The notes: generated by a model from the letters alone, not told the origin. A stretch of DNA of 64,000 bases from Hyphomonadaceae bacterium UBA1849 (GCA_002338565.1 DDIN01000006.1:341900-405899), one strand, 5' to 3'; shown: positions 32,297-40,142, counted from the first letter of the stretch. Made by a program: numbers and translations.

Positions 32297-33219
32297 CCGA
32301 GATCCGTACCTCTGTTGTTATTCCGACCTTCCGTCGTCTGGAAAGCCTGACCCGCGCCATTGATAGCGTGATGGCACAGGAGGACGTGCGCGCGGAAGAG
32401 ACTGAACTGCTCGTCGTAGATAATGACGCAGATCGGTCTGCGCGTGTAGTGGTCGAGCGATACGGAAACGCGCCTATTCAGGTCAGATACGCATCAGAGC
32501 CCGAGCCTGGCGTCGCCAATGTGCGCAATAGAGCGATCTCAGAGGTACGAGGCCGCCTGATCGCGTTTCTGGACGATGACCAGTCTGCGCCACCGAACTG
32601 GCTGTCGGAAATGCTCAGCGTTTATGAAGAGCATAAGTCGGCCATCACTTTCGGCCCTGTCGAAACAGCTTTGCCTCACGAGAACCAGCTGCACGAGCGC
32701 TATTTCAAGAAGTTCTTCTCGCGCATTGGTCCTGAAGATACAGGCGTGTTCGACGAGTTTTATGGCTGCGGGAACTCGCTATTCGATCTGGATCAGCTGC
32801 CGTCTGACGGCCCCCTGTTTGACACACGCTCCAACGAAACTGGCGGAGAGGACGACATCCTCTTTTCCAAGCTGGACCAGGCTGGCCACAAATTCGGCTG
32901 GGCGAGCAAAGCGCCCGTCTACGAACATGTGCCAGAGAGCCGCCTGCGTCTGCGCTATACGCTGCGCCGTGCCTTTGCCTATGGTCAGGCGCCAACGACA
33001 ATCTGTGCCCGCAAAACGCCGCGCGATATTCCGGGCATGGCGTTCTGGACGCTGGTCGGCGTCGGTCAGGCCGGGCTTTTTGGCCTGATGTCAGCTGGTA
33101 TGTTCGTAGTCCGCCATCCCGACCGCGCCTTCTGGTTTGATCGCACGGCACAAGGGCTCGGAAAGATTTTCTGGTTTGGTCCGTTTGAACAACGTTTTTA
33201 CGGCGCACACGCCCGCTAG
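32293..33219 (+). CDS. Second family 2 glycosyltransferase (HfsL candidate)
   Basis: 308 residues. GT2 fold: SVVIPTFRRLESLTRAIDSV, LLVVDNDADRSA, ANVRNRAISEVRGRLIAFLDDDQSAP (DDD metal motif near residue 97) and ETGGEDDILFSKLDQAGH (acceptor/ED motif near 195). A hydrophobic stretch near the C-terminus (about 255-275, MAFWTLVGVGQAGLFGLMSAGMF) may contact the membrane. It starts in a 4-nt overlap with hfsH, so it is part of the same operon. Caulobacter has no GT2 between hfsH and hfsC; its HfsL is encoded elsewhere, and from memory Hirschia carries hfsL inside the locus. The HfsL assignment rests on that position. Confidence 0.8.
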   Translation: MTEIRTSVVIPTFRRLESLTRAIDSVMAQEDVRAEETELLVVDNDADRSARVVVERYGNAPIQVRYASEPEPGVANVRNRAISEVRGRLIAFLDDDQSAPPNWLSEMLSVYEEHKSAITFGPVETALPHENQLHERYFKKFFSRIGPEDTGVFDEFYGCGNSLFDLDQLPSDGPLFDTRSNETGGEDDILFSKLDQAGHKFGWASKAPVYEHVPESRLRLRYTLRRAFAYGQAPTTICARKTPRDIPGMAFWTLVGVGQAGLFGLMSAGMFVVRHPDRAFWFDRTAQGLGKIFWFGPFEQRFYGAHAR

Positions 33220-34505
33220 ACCATTGCCGGCCGGCGCGCAGTACGTGTCCGTTCTTTCTGCTCAGCCCGCGCGCGAACGCGGTTTCTGGCATCCAGAGAC
33301 AGCTTTGCGGCTACGGCAACATACGTCACCCATGTCAGGTTATTCTGAAGCAGGAACACACTTTCTGACACGCTGAACAGCGCGAACAGCGCCATTGTAC
33401 CGAAGGCAAAGAGCGAAGTTGGCCGTGAGCTAACGGTTGACGCTGAGCGATACAAGTTCATCAGGAAATCGATGATCATCAGGCCACCGCCGATCCAGCC
33501 AAGCGCCAGAACGACTTCAAGAATACCATTGTGGGCCGTCGGAACGAGCCATTCAGTCGCGAGCCAGACCTGATAGGCAGGACCGTTTTGCTCACCCCAG
33601 AACGCGCCATAGCCATAGCCAAGCAGTGGACGCTCTGAAATCAGCTGTAACAGCACTTCCCAGATGTCAGTCCGCCCCGTCAGCGATAGATCGCGCCCGA
33701 TCAACGCCACTACGGCTTCAGGCACGACCGTCAACACGAGATACCCTGCCCCTGTCAGACCAACGATCAGCCAGAGCGTCGAGATCGTGACGATACGTCC
33801 GCGCTGCATCCAGAGATAACAAAAGATGATTCCAAACCCGAGCATCATGCCCAGAAGCGAGGTTTTGGACGTCGATAGAAGCACCAGCAATACGGACAGG
33901 AAAAGACCGAAGCCCCACCACCTGCGATTGCCTTTATCGACCATCAACAGGAAGGCGAACAGAAAGCTTGCACGCGCCAGATAGCCGCCCAGCGCGTTCT
34001 TTTCGAACCAGAGGCCATTCCATGCACCAACATGGATTTCATGCATGCGGCCAAAACCCGGAAAGGCCGCACCAGCAATGAAATTGCCGACTGCCAGAAT
34101 GATCCAGACAATCCCTAGCACGCGCAGCATCTGTTTCCAGGTGAGCGTAGAGGCGACATAAAAGCCAAAGACCGTTGTGAACAGAATAGCGATGCCACGG
34201 CGGAGCGATGTCCCCGGATCGACTGACCAGAACATTGACGCAACCGCCAGACAGGACAGCGCAACAAGCGCCGGCGACCGAATGACAATCGCCGCGAAAT
34301 CACGCCACCGCGCCAGAATGGCGACGGCACCAAATCCGTAAATCGGGAGCCAGAGAAAGCGAAGAAACGCGCCGCCCTCAGGGTTTTCGGGCGTCGCAAA
34401 AACACGTCCCAACAATGCTTCGGAAAAGAGAAGCAAGCTGATGCCCACGCAGACCACTTCCAGCCAGCGCAGTCGGGCGAGAAATGGCATCTGCGCCCTG
34501 CTCAT
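33216..34505 (-). CDS. hfsC: Wzy/O-antigen-ligase-like polysaccharide polymerase, HfsC-like
   Basis: 429 residues with about ten or eleven membrane helices and a large periplasmic loop at about 285-330, the O-antigen ligase/polymerase (Wzy_C) layout. Conserved pattern elements include RPLLGYGYGAFWGEQ (about 295-309) and the HNGILEVVLALGWIGG segment (about 333-348), where a periplasmic His is typical of the family. The C-terminal tail is very basic. It ends in a 4-nt overlap with the convergent GT2 gene and begins the minus-strand hfsC-hfsB-hfsA group seen in Caulobacter. Confidence 0.82.
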   Translation of the reverse strand: MSRAQMPFLARLRWLEVVCVGISLLLFSEALLGRVFATPENPEGGAFLRFLWLPIYGFGAVAILARWRDFAAIVIRSPALVALSCLAVASMFWSVDPGTSLRRGIAILFTTVFGFYVASTLTWKQMLRVLGIVWIILAVGNFIAGAAFPGFGRMHEIHVGAWNGLWFEKNALGGYLARASFLFAFLLMVDKGNRRWWGFGLFLSVLLVLLSTSKTSLLGMMLGFGIIFCYLWMQRGRIVTISTLWLIVGLTGAGYLVLTVVPEAVVALIGRDLSLTGRTDIWEVLLQLISERPLLGYGYGAFWGEQNGPAYQVWLATEWLVPTAHNGILEVVLALGWIGGGLMIIDFLMNLYRSASTVSSRPTSLFAFGTMALFALFSVSESVFLLQNNLTWVTYVAVAAKLSLDARNRVRARAEQKERTRTARRPAMV

Positions 34506-34508
34506 GAC

Positions 34509-35213
34509 TTACCCCGAAAACCTGTCAGCGAAGCGTGCATCGCCTCTGATCTGGTTGACGACAACGCCAACACAGCGGCCGCCGTGAGCTTCAATCTGAT
34601 CGCGCGTTGCATTGAGCGATTCAGCGGTCGTCTGATCTGCTTCCATCACGATGACGACACCATCGACATAGCGACAAAGTGCAAGACCGGCGGTTGAGCT
34701 ATCGAGTGCAGGTGCATCAAGCACCGCCCAGTCAGACACTTTGCGCAGCGCATCCCAATATGCGCCGCCAGAGCGAACCTGAACGCGCTGGCCCGGTTTG
34801 ATGTGTTCAGTGCGGAACCGCGTCACAAAAAGATTGGAATGCTCAACACGGTGTGCGCCCAAAAGCTTTAATGGACCGCGCGATGCGCCGCCATTTGCCC
34901 GCACCTGAGGCACAACCTGATAAAACTGGTCTACATTGAGTGAGGCATCAAGCGGACGTCCCGGCAGCCCGATGCGTGGGAAGATACGCTGTTGAAAGGC
35001 ATTGAACTGGCCGTTGCCGCGAAGATCGAGATCGATCAGCCACGCTGCACGCGTGGCACGGCCCGCCAGAAGCACAGCCAGCGACGCAGCAACGCTCGAT
35101 GCTCCATTGCCGGGGTCTGCGCCAATAACCATGACAGACCGTCCGCGATCGCTTCCCGGAATACGGTCAACCGCACGGGCAAGGTCGGTAATCTCTGAGC
35201 GAAGGTCGATCAT
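34509..35213 (-). CDS. hfsB: CpsD/CapB-like ATPase homologue with degenerate P-loop, HfsB-like
   Basis: 234 residues resembling the cytoplasmic tyrosine-autokinase module of Wzc-type chain-length regulators. The P-loop position reads VMVIGADPGNGASSVAASLA (about 27-46): the Lys of GxGKS is Ala38 (codon GCA at 35100-35102). Walker A' keeps Asp-Leu-Asp (WLIDLDLRGNG, about 61-71) and Walker B is WAVLDAPALDSST (about 158-170). No tyrosine cluster follows; the C-terminus ends RFADRFSG. Kinase activity is therefore unlikely; a structural partner of the HfsA-like protein is more plausible. It is 13 nt downstream of that gene. Confidence 0.82.
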   Translation of the reverse strand: MIDLRSEITDLARAVDRIPGSDRGRSVMVIGADPGNGASSVAASLAVLLAGRATRAAWLIDLDLRGNGQFNAFQQRIFPRIGLPGRPLDASLNVDQFYQVVPQVRANGGASRGPLKLLGAHRVEHSNLFVTRFRTEHIKPGQRVQVRSGGAYWDALRKVSDWAVLDAPALDSSTAGLALCRYVDGVVIVMEADQTTAESLNATRDQIEAHGGRCVGVVVNQIRGDARFADRFSG

Positions 35214-35226
35214 CTATCTGCTTCCT

Positions 35227-36759
35227 TCACACACGTCTGACGCTGGCCAGAACCGGCAAACCGACGGTGCGGGATGCACAGGCAGCTGTTGGCATTGTAT
35301 TCTTTGAGAAGATCCAGATCATCGCTACGATGAGGCCGGTAAAGCCGCCAAACAGAAGGCCGGCAGCAGCGACGAGCAGGCGCATGCTTTTACCTTGCGC
35401 AGGCGGACGTGCTGGCTCAAGAATCTGGATGTTATCAAGGTTCGCCCGCGAGACTTCCCGGATCAGGCGTTCGTCACCTTCGCGAACTGTAAGGTTTCGC
35501 AGCTGGTTTTCCAGAATAGAATGGTCACGCAGCAATTCCTGATAACGCGGCTCAAGGCGTGTCAGCCGGAGCTGGCGCTCTTCAATTTCATTCTTTTGGC
35601 GACGCAACTCTTCAAAGCGTGTCTGCAGCGCAGACGCTTCTGCTTCGAGTTCGGCGCGCTGTTGGTCAAGGCGCTGGAACACTTCGTTCGGGCCACGACG
35701 GATTACGCCGACGCCATCGCCCTGAGACGAGATCAGATTCTGGACATTCTGGATGCGGCGATCAATGGCATCGATTTGCGGCGTACCAGGCAGATAGGTA
35801 GACAGCAGGCTCTCGCGCTCGATCTGTAAATCCAGCAATTGCTGCTGATAGTTCGTCTCGACGTAAAGATCGATCGTTGGTTCCGTCAGCGCAAGCTGGG
35901 CTGTAAGCGATGCAAGACGCCCCTGCACTTCGCTGCGCTGGGCCTGAACATTAAACAGGCTGTCGGTCACCGCACCATAGAGTGAGGCAACGGACTCTTT
36001 TTCCGTATCAAAATCGCCGATGCGGTTGTCTACCAGAAAACGCTCAATGGCAGCATCAGCCGCCGAAAGTTCTTCCGCCAGTGTTTCGCGCTGTTGAGAC
36101 AGAACACCATCATCGTCATCAAGGAAGAGTTCGGAGCGATATTCCAGATAGGTCTGCACAATCGCATTCAGGACGCGCGCAGCAACAACCGGGTCCTCAT
36201 GTTCGTATGAAGTCCGGATAACAGGGTTTTTGGGTGCTGCGCCGGCCGCAAAATCTTTCTGGAAGCCAAGAAGCGTACGCTCATACAGCAGAGGACGATC
36301 TTCCTCGGGCGCTTCCATCATCGCCTCATAGTCAGCGGGATAGATGATATCCATACCGATCTCCTGCAGCACGCGATCAAAAATGACCGGGCTGTAGATC
36401 AGCTCGATTTCCGAACCGGTGATCTCTTCCTGACCGAGATTTGCAGACTGGGCATCTGCCCCCGTCGTCAATGGCGCAAAGACACGCTCGTTACCGAGGG
36501 TAACCTGAACACGAGACGTCGCGGCGTATTTTACTGGCAGCATAAAAGCAAACAGGATTGCGAGCGCAAGTATTGGCAGAGCAATAAGAATAATCGCCCA
36601 TTTTGCGCGCCAAAGCAGCAGAACATACTCGGGTATATCCAGTTGAGGCCTATTGGAACGACGTGCGGAAGCTGACGTCGATGAGGCGACTGAAGTCGCT
36701 ACATTTGACCATCCATCATCCGCTGCCATTAGATTCGGCCCTACTCTCGCTATTATCAC
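35227..36759 (-). CDS. hfsA: Wzz/GumC-type polysaccharide co-polymerase, HfsA-like
   Basis: Inner-membrane protein controlling chain length and linking to the outer-membrane exporter. 510 residues: N-terminal membrane helix (about 55-75, AIILIALPILALAILFAFMLPV), Wzz domain just after (YAATSRVQVTLG), a long periplasmic coiled coil (about 215-425), and a second membrane helix near 465-490. The Pro-rich LEPARPPAQGKSMR before the last helix is the usual Wzz/GumC signature. It has no fused kinase; the separate HfsB-like protein follows. Divergent from the exporter gene across 49 nt. Confidence 0.88.
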   Translation of the reverse strand: MIIARVGPNLMAADDGWSNVATSVASSTSASARRSNRPQLDIPEYVLLLWRAKWAIILIALPILALAILFAFMLPVKYAATSRVQVTLGNERVFAPLTTGADAQSANLGQEEITGSEIELIYSPVIFDRVLQEIGMDIIYPADYEAMMEAPEEDRPLLYERTLLGFQKDFAAGAAPKNPVIRTSYEHEDPVVAARVLNAIVQTYLEYRSELFLDDDDGVLSQQRETLAEELSAADAAIERFLVDNRIGDFDTEKESVASLYGAVTDSLFNVQAQRSEVQGRLASLTAQLALTEPTIDLYVETNYQQQLLDLQIERESLLSTYLPGTPQIDAIDRRIQNVQNLISSQGDGVGVIRRGPNEVFQRLDQQRAELEAEASALQTRFEELRRQKNEIEERQLRLTRLEPRYQELLRDHSILENQLRNLTVREGDERLIREVSRANLDNIQILEPARPPAQGKSMRLLVAAAGLLFGGFTGLIVAMIWIFSKNTMPTAACASRTVGLPVLASVRRV

Positions 36760-36781
36760 AAACGAAAATCGGAAATTGACC

Positions 36782-36796
36782 TTAATATTTCATTGA
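36782..36796. promoter_or_regulatory. CtrA-like half-consensus between hfsA and hfsD
   Basis: TTAA-N7-TTGA in the 49-nt region between the divergent chain-length and exporter genes, one mismatch from the CtrA consensus TTAA-N7-TTAA. A further TTAACC follows at 36800. Such near-matches are frequent in AT-rich spacers, so this is only a candidate for cell-cycle control of the export genes. Confidence 0.25.
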
Positions 36797-36808
36797 TGAT
36801 TAACCACG

Positions 36809-37549
36809 ATGCTGCCGATGATTTCGAAATTTATAGGCCGTGTAATGAGACGTTCTGCAGCCATCATGTTCGCAAGCATTCTCGCTGCCTGCGCCAGCCA
36901 GGGTAACCCGCCGACAACGGTGTCTGGCATACCCGGGTTCCAGCCCTACTCTCCGAGCCTTCCAAACTATCGGATTTTCCCCGGCGACCAGCTGGAAATC
37001 ACCGTATATTCAGCACCTGAGCTGTCTCGAACCGTCACGGTTGGCCCTGACGGACGCATTCATATGCCGCTGCTGGATCCGATCATGGTCGCAAACCGGA
37101 CTTTGCCGGAAATCAACCAGCAAATTTACAGCGCCATGAGCTCCAGACTGGTCGATCCAAGCCTGGACGTATTCGTCGCGCAGTATGGTCCGCAGCAGGT
37201 ATTCGTGGGTGGACAGGTCGGCCAACCGGGCATCATCGAGATTCCGGGGCAGATTGATGCGCTTCAGGCCGTCATCATGGCCGGAGGCTTCACCAGCAAC
37301 GCGAACGAACGTCAGGTCATTCTGGTGCGTCGTCAGCCAAGCGGCGAAATCAGCAGCTGGGCAATAGATGTTCGCTCCGGATGGCATGATCCGCAGCTGG
37401 CCAATCTTGGGCCACTTCAACGCTATGACGTCATCTACGTCCCGCGTTCACCGATCGCGCAGCACAATCTTTTCATTCAGCAGTACATTCGTGAAGCACT
37501 GCCGATTGATTTCAGCCTGTTCTACGACGTGCGCAGCGGTCTGAACTAA
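36809..37549 (+). CDS. hfsD: Outer-membrane polysaccharide export lipoprotein (Wza/GumB type), HfsD-like
   Basis: Forms the outer-membrane exit channel for the polysaccharide. 246 residues with a lipoprotein signal (FASILAAC, Cys about 28). Poly_export domain at about 54-130 (RIFPGDQLEITVYSAPELSRTVTVGPDGRIHMPL, the family signature), followed by an SLBB domain at about 132-190 (VFVGGQVGQPGIIEIPGQIDALQAVIMAGG). It lacks a long second SLBB. A long hydrophobic/amphipathic C-terminal helix could be the membrane-crossing element. Completes the hfsC-B-A / hfsD divergent pattern. Confidence 0.88.
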   Translation: MLPMISKFIGRVMRRSAAIMFASILAACASQGNPPTTVSGIPGFQPYSPSLPNYRIFPGDQLEITVYSAPELSRTVTVGPDGRIHMPLLDPIMVANRTLPEINQQIYSAMSSRLVDPSLDVFVAQYGPQQVFVGGQVGQPGIIEIPGQIDALQAVIMAGGFTSNANERQVILVRRQPSGEISSWAIDVRSGWHDPQLANLGPLQRYDVIYVPRSPIAQHNLFIQQYIREALPIDFSLFYDVRSGLN

Positions 37550-37583
37550 CGTCTCGAACACTACAGGCACTTCAGGAGTGCCC

Positions 37584-37601
37584 TGCCCGGCTTACCGGGC
37601 A
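37584..37601. terminator. Hairpin between convergent hfsD and Sel1 genes
   Basis: TGCCCGG-ctta-CCGGGCA, a 7-bp perfect stem with a 4-nt loop, 35 nt past the hfsD stop and 39 nt past the Sel1 gene's stop. No T run follows directly on either strand (a TTTTTTT occurs 24 nt later on plus), so it is at best a partial bidirectional terminator. Confidence 0.45.
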
Positions 37602-37639
37602 GATTGCATTCGGTTGCGTAGAGATTTTTTTCGGAACGC

Positions 37640-37912
37640 TTAGTGCGCGAGGACGAGCCATTCACGCGCTGCTTTCTGAGCAGCTGCGATCTCTTCCGAG
37701 CTCATATACTCGGCGAGTTCTTTACGTGACGCCTTGGCTTCTTCATAGCCGCGCAGAGCAGCCAGATTGAACCATTTATGCGCCGTGATGTAATCGACTG
37801 CGACGCCCATTCCCGTGGAATAAACCAGTCCCATCCGATAAAGGTCTTCACCTTTAGACTCAGGACCCATTTCTTCGCATGGGGCTTCCAGTTTGCTTTC
37901 AGCAAATGCCAT
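37640..37912 (-). CDS. Small Sel1-repeat protein
   Basis: 90 residues, no signal peptide. It contains one clear Sel1-like repeat (about 23-58: DLYRMGLVYSTGMGVAVDYITAHKWFNLAALRGYEEAK) and part of a second helix pair ending AAAQKAAREW. Sel1 repeats form helix-turn-helix hairpins used for protein binding. Such one-repeat mini-proteins are common single genes in alphaproteobacteria with no known partner. AGGAGAAA precedes the ATG at 37912. Its 5' side faces a 323-nt gene-free spacer. Confidence 0.8.
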   Translation of the reverse strand: MAFAESKLEAPCEEMGPESKGEDLYRMGLVYSTGMGVAVDYITAHKWFNLAALRGYEEAKASRKELAEYMSSEEIAAAQKAAREWLVLAH

Positions 37913-38235
37913 TTGTCTTTCTCCTAATGCGGAACACCTCGCCTGATTTTCAGGTCTAAAAGCGATCCTTCATCACCTGTCGGTCATTGCCGACAATGAA
38001 AGTAAGACAAGGATAGATTGCTCATTGGTTAACCAAGCTACTTTTCGCAACTGTATTTAAATCGACACAACACTAACAGTAACCCTTTGTTTATTTGAGT
38101 TTCCGGAAGCCTAATATTTGGCGAATATTTCGTTACCAAACCACGGTGAACGGCTTCTTCGCCTGCGACGACTAAGCCATAGCAAAACACCGAAACCGGC
38201 GTTATTTTCCCCGCCAATCAAAAGGTGACTCACTT
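37913..38235. other. Gene-free spacer with two palindromes
   Basis: AT-rich 323-nt region between the divergent Sel1 and oxygenase genes. I see no ORF or RNA gene. It holds TGTCGG-tcattg-CCGACA (37978-37995) near the Sel1 gene, and the 12-bp palindrome TTGGTTAACCAA (38025-38036), whose TTAACC core resembles a CtrA half site. AAAAGGTGA before ATG 38236 is the oxygenase ribosome site. Length is more than two promoters need; a leader or small RNA cannot be excluded. Confidence 0.5.
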
Positions 38236-39186
38236 ATGGACACTCTGAAACCCATTTCCCTGCCAGCGCCGGGCGCTGATGATGCAGATTTTACGAAAGC
38301 GCTGATGGCGTCTTTCATGGAAACCGGCTTTGCCGTTATCGCCAATCACGGGCTCGACCAGAGCAAGATCGACGAGGCCTATCAGGCATCGCGTGACTTC
38401 TTTGCTCTGCCCGCAGAAACAAAGCAGACTTATTTCGACCCGAATGGGGCTGGCCAACGTGGCTATACCCCTTTTGGTCAGGAAAATGCCAAAGGTGTTG
38501 CGGCCATGGATCTGAAAGAGTTCTGGCACACAGGCCGCGAGCTGCCGGAAGATCACCCTTATCGTGAAACCATGCCCGATACGCCTAGCGTTCCGGAAGT
38601 TCCGGACTTCGACGCAGCGACGACTGGCATCTTCAAAGAGTTCGACGCTCTCGGCCATCGTCTTCTGCAATCGGTCGCGACGGGCCTCGGCCTGGAACGC
38701 GACTGGTTCGTGGACAAGGTTCAATACGGCAATTCAATTCTGCGCCTTCTTCACTACCCTGCGCAGCAAGAGCCGCCGCCAGAAGGTTCTGTGCGTGCCG
38801 CAGCTCATGAAGACATCAACGTCATCACCCTGCTCCTCGGTGCCGATGAAGCAGGCCTTCAGGTCCGGCCACGTGGCGTAGAAGACTGGATATCCGTCAG
38901 CGCGCCTCCGGGCACAATGGTCATCAACGTGGGCGACATGCTGCAACGCCTGACCAATGGCGTACTGCAAAGCACGTCCCACCGCGTGGTGAACCCGTCG
39001 CCGGAACGTTCGAAATTCGGCCGCTATTCCATGCCGTTCTTCCTGCATTTTGAACCGGACGTAGAAATCCGTGCACTGCCTTCCTGTGTGTCTGACGAGA
39101 ACCCTGAAAAGTTCCCGCCTATCACTGCGAACGAATATCTTATGGAACGTTTGCGCGAGATCGGACTTCTTAAAGAGAAGGCCTGA
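38236..39186 (+). CDS. Isopenicillin-N-synthase-like 2-oxoglutarate/Fe(II) oxygenase
   Basis: Cytosolic non-heme iron oxygenase. 316 residues: DIOX_N domain (about 5-120, FMETGFAVIANHGL, YFDPNGAGQRGYTPFG) and the 2OG-FeII_Oxy domain (about 160-280). The iron triad is His-x-Asp in AAHEDINVITLL (about 192-194) and the distal His in TSHRVVNPSPER (about 250), followed by the 2OG-binding Arg-x-Ser in GRYSMPF. Bacterial members of this family act on diverse small molecules; substrate cannot be read from sequence. Single transcription unit with a GC hairpin just after its stop. Confidence 0.88.
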   Translation: MDTLKPISLPAPGADDADFTKALMASFMETGFAVIANHGLDQSKIDEAYQASRDFFALPAETKQTYFDPNGAGQRGYTPFGQENAKGVAAMDLKEFWHTGRELPEDHPYRETMPDTPSVPEVPDFDAATTGIFKEFDALGHRLLQSVATGLGLERDWFVDKVQYGNSILRLLHYPAQQEPPPEGSVRAAAHEDINVITLLLGADEAGLQVRPRGVEDWISVSAPPGTMVINVGDMLQRLTNGVLQSTSHRVVNPSPERSKFGRYSMPFFLHFEPDVEIRALPSCVSDENPEKFPPITANEYLMERLREIGLLKEKA

Positions 39187-39195
39187 CTGCAAAAA

Positions 39196-39211
39196 GGGGC
39201 TGTTCAGCCCC
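39196..39211 (-). terminator. Hairpin after the oxygenase gene, oriented as a minus-strand terminator
   Basis: GGGGC-tgttca-GCCCC (extendable to GGGGCTG/CAGCCCC). On the plus strand it is 10 nt after the oxygenase stop but lacks a T tract (CGTTCACTTT follows). On the minus strand the stem is followed by TTTTT, the better terminator form, although no minus-strand gene ends here. Probably bidirectional. Confidence 0.45.
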
Positions 39212-39223
39212 CGTTCACTTTGG

Positions 39224-39238
39224 TTAACTATTGTTTAT
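39224..39238. promoter_or_regulatory. CtrA-like site upstream of the RcnB-like gene
   Basis: TTAA-N7-TTAT preceded by GG and followed by CC, one mismatch from TTAA-N7-TTAA, 38 nt before the ATG at 39276, where a response-regulator site overlapping the core promoter would be expected. Not tested. Confidence 0.3.
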
Positions 39239-39275
39239 CCATGTGTGTGGGGGCCCAGACTGGGAGATTCTCCGA

Positions 39276-40013
39276 ATGAAGCCTCTGAAATTCCTCGGCG
39301 TGTCGTTTCTGGCTGGCTGTATGATCACGGTTTCCGCTATGCCTGCGTCCGCGCAGAGCTACGGGCATGGCCGCGGCAACGGACACGCCCAGCAAACCAA
39401 CGACCGACATTATAATGGCAATGACCGTCATCGGGACCGTAGTTATCGCGGTGATCGACACCGTGACCGTGATTACCGTGGCAACCGCCATCGCGACTAT
39501 CGCGGCGATCGTCATCGCGATCGCGACTACCGCAATAATAATCGTCGTCATGACAATTATTCACGCCATAACAACAATCGCTATTACGGTTACAACAATA
39601 GCAACCGTCATTACGGCTATAACAACTACAACCAGCGCCACTACAATCAGAGGCAGTATAACAACCGGTATTACAACAATAACCGCGGGTATAATTACTC
39701 GTACAACAACTATAATTACCGGAATTATCGCCCGAGCAACAACTACTACCAGCCGCGCTACCACTGGAACCCGCGCACGCCGGTGCTTTATTCACCGAGC
39801 TTCGGGTACCGTCCGAACTACCAACCTTACTACCGTGTAGGTTCTCGCTTCCACAATCATGGTCGCTACCGGATTAATGACTATCACCGCTACGGCCTTT
39901 ACGCACCGCCATCCGGCCATTACTGGGTCCGCCATAATAACGATGCTTATCTGGCCGCGGTCGGAACAGGCATAGTCGCGGGCATTATCGTTGGCGCAAT
40001 CCTCGCCGATTAA
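39276..40013 (+). CDS. RcnB-like periplasmic protein with long Arg/His/Asn/Tyr-rich region
   Basis: About 245 residues from ATG 39276 (GGGAG 9 nt upstream). Signal peptide MKPLKFLGVSFLAGCMITVSAMPASAQ. Residues about 30-150 are almost entirely R, H, N, D, Y and G in short repeats (DRHRDRDYRG, then NNRYYGYNN and QRHYNQRQYNNRYY). The C-terminal 70 residues carry the RcnB fold: YRVGSRF, YHRYGLYAPPSGHYWVRHNNDAYLAAVGTGIVAGI. RcnB of E. coli is a periplasmic protein linked to nickel/cobalt homeostasis; the His-rich stretch here could bind metals or polyanions. A strong terminator follows. Confidence 0.82.
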   Translation: MKPLKFLGVSFLAGCMITVSAMPASAQSYGHGRGNGHAQQTNDRHYNGNDRHRDRSYRGDRHRDRDYRGNRHRDYRGDRHRDRDYRNNNRRHDNYSRHNNNRYYGYNNSNRHYGYNNYNQRHYNQRQYNNRYYNNNRGYNYSYNNYNYRNYRPSNNYYQPRYHWNPRTPVLYSPSFGYRPNYQPYYRVGSRFHNHGRYRINDYHRYGLYAPPSGHYWVRHNNDAYLAAVGTGIVAGIIVGAILAD

Positions 40014-40040
40014 GGCCTGCTCAAAAATACTTTTACGATC

Positions 40041-40066
40041 AGCCCGGCCCTCGCGCCGGGCTTTTT
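40041..40066 (+). terminator. Rho-independent terminator after the RcnB-like gene
   Basis: AGCCCGGC-cctcgc-GCCGGGCT followed by TTTT, 28 nt after the stop codon. Eight-base-pair GC-rich stem, short loop and T run: a classical intrinsic terminator. Confidence 0.9.
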
Positions 40067-40102
40067 ACTGGCCCGGTAAAGTACAAATCTTCATCGAATC
40101 AA

Positions 40103-40142
40103 AAGTCTAAATCCAGATGTATTTTAGCGAAGTCTAATCCAG
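40103..40142. repeat. Short direct repeat upstream of 40244 gene
   Basis: AAGTCTAAATCCAG (40103-40116) and AAGTCTAATCCAG (40130-40142), 27 nt apart start to start (two to three helical turns), about 100-140 nt before the next gene. An ACACTCC/GGAGTGT inverted repeat (40177-40207) lies downstream. The spacing suits a tandem regulator site, but there is no known match. Confidence 0.35.

Noticed and set aside
39337..39840. Several overlapping Cys/Ser-, Ile/Thr- and Val-rich ORFs in the RcnB-like region
   Set aside because: By-products of the biased repeat codons of the RcnB-like gene; extremely low complexity.
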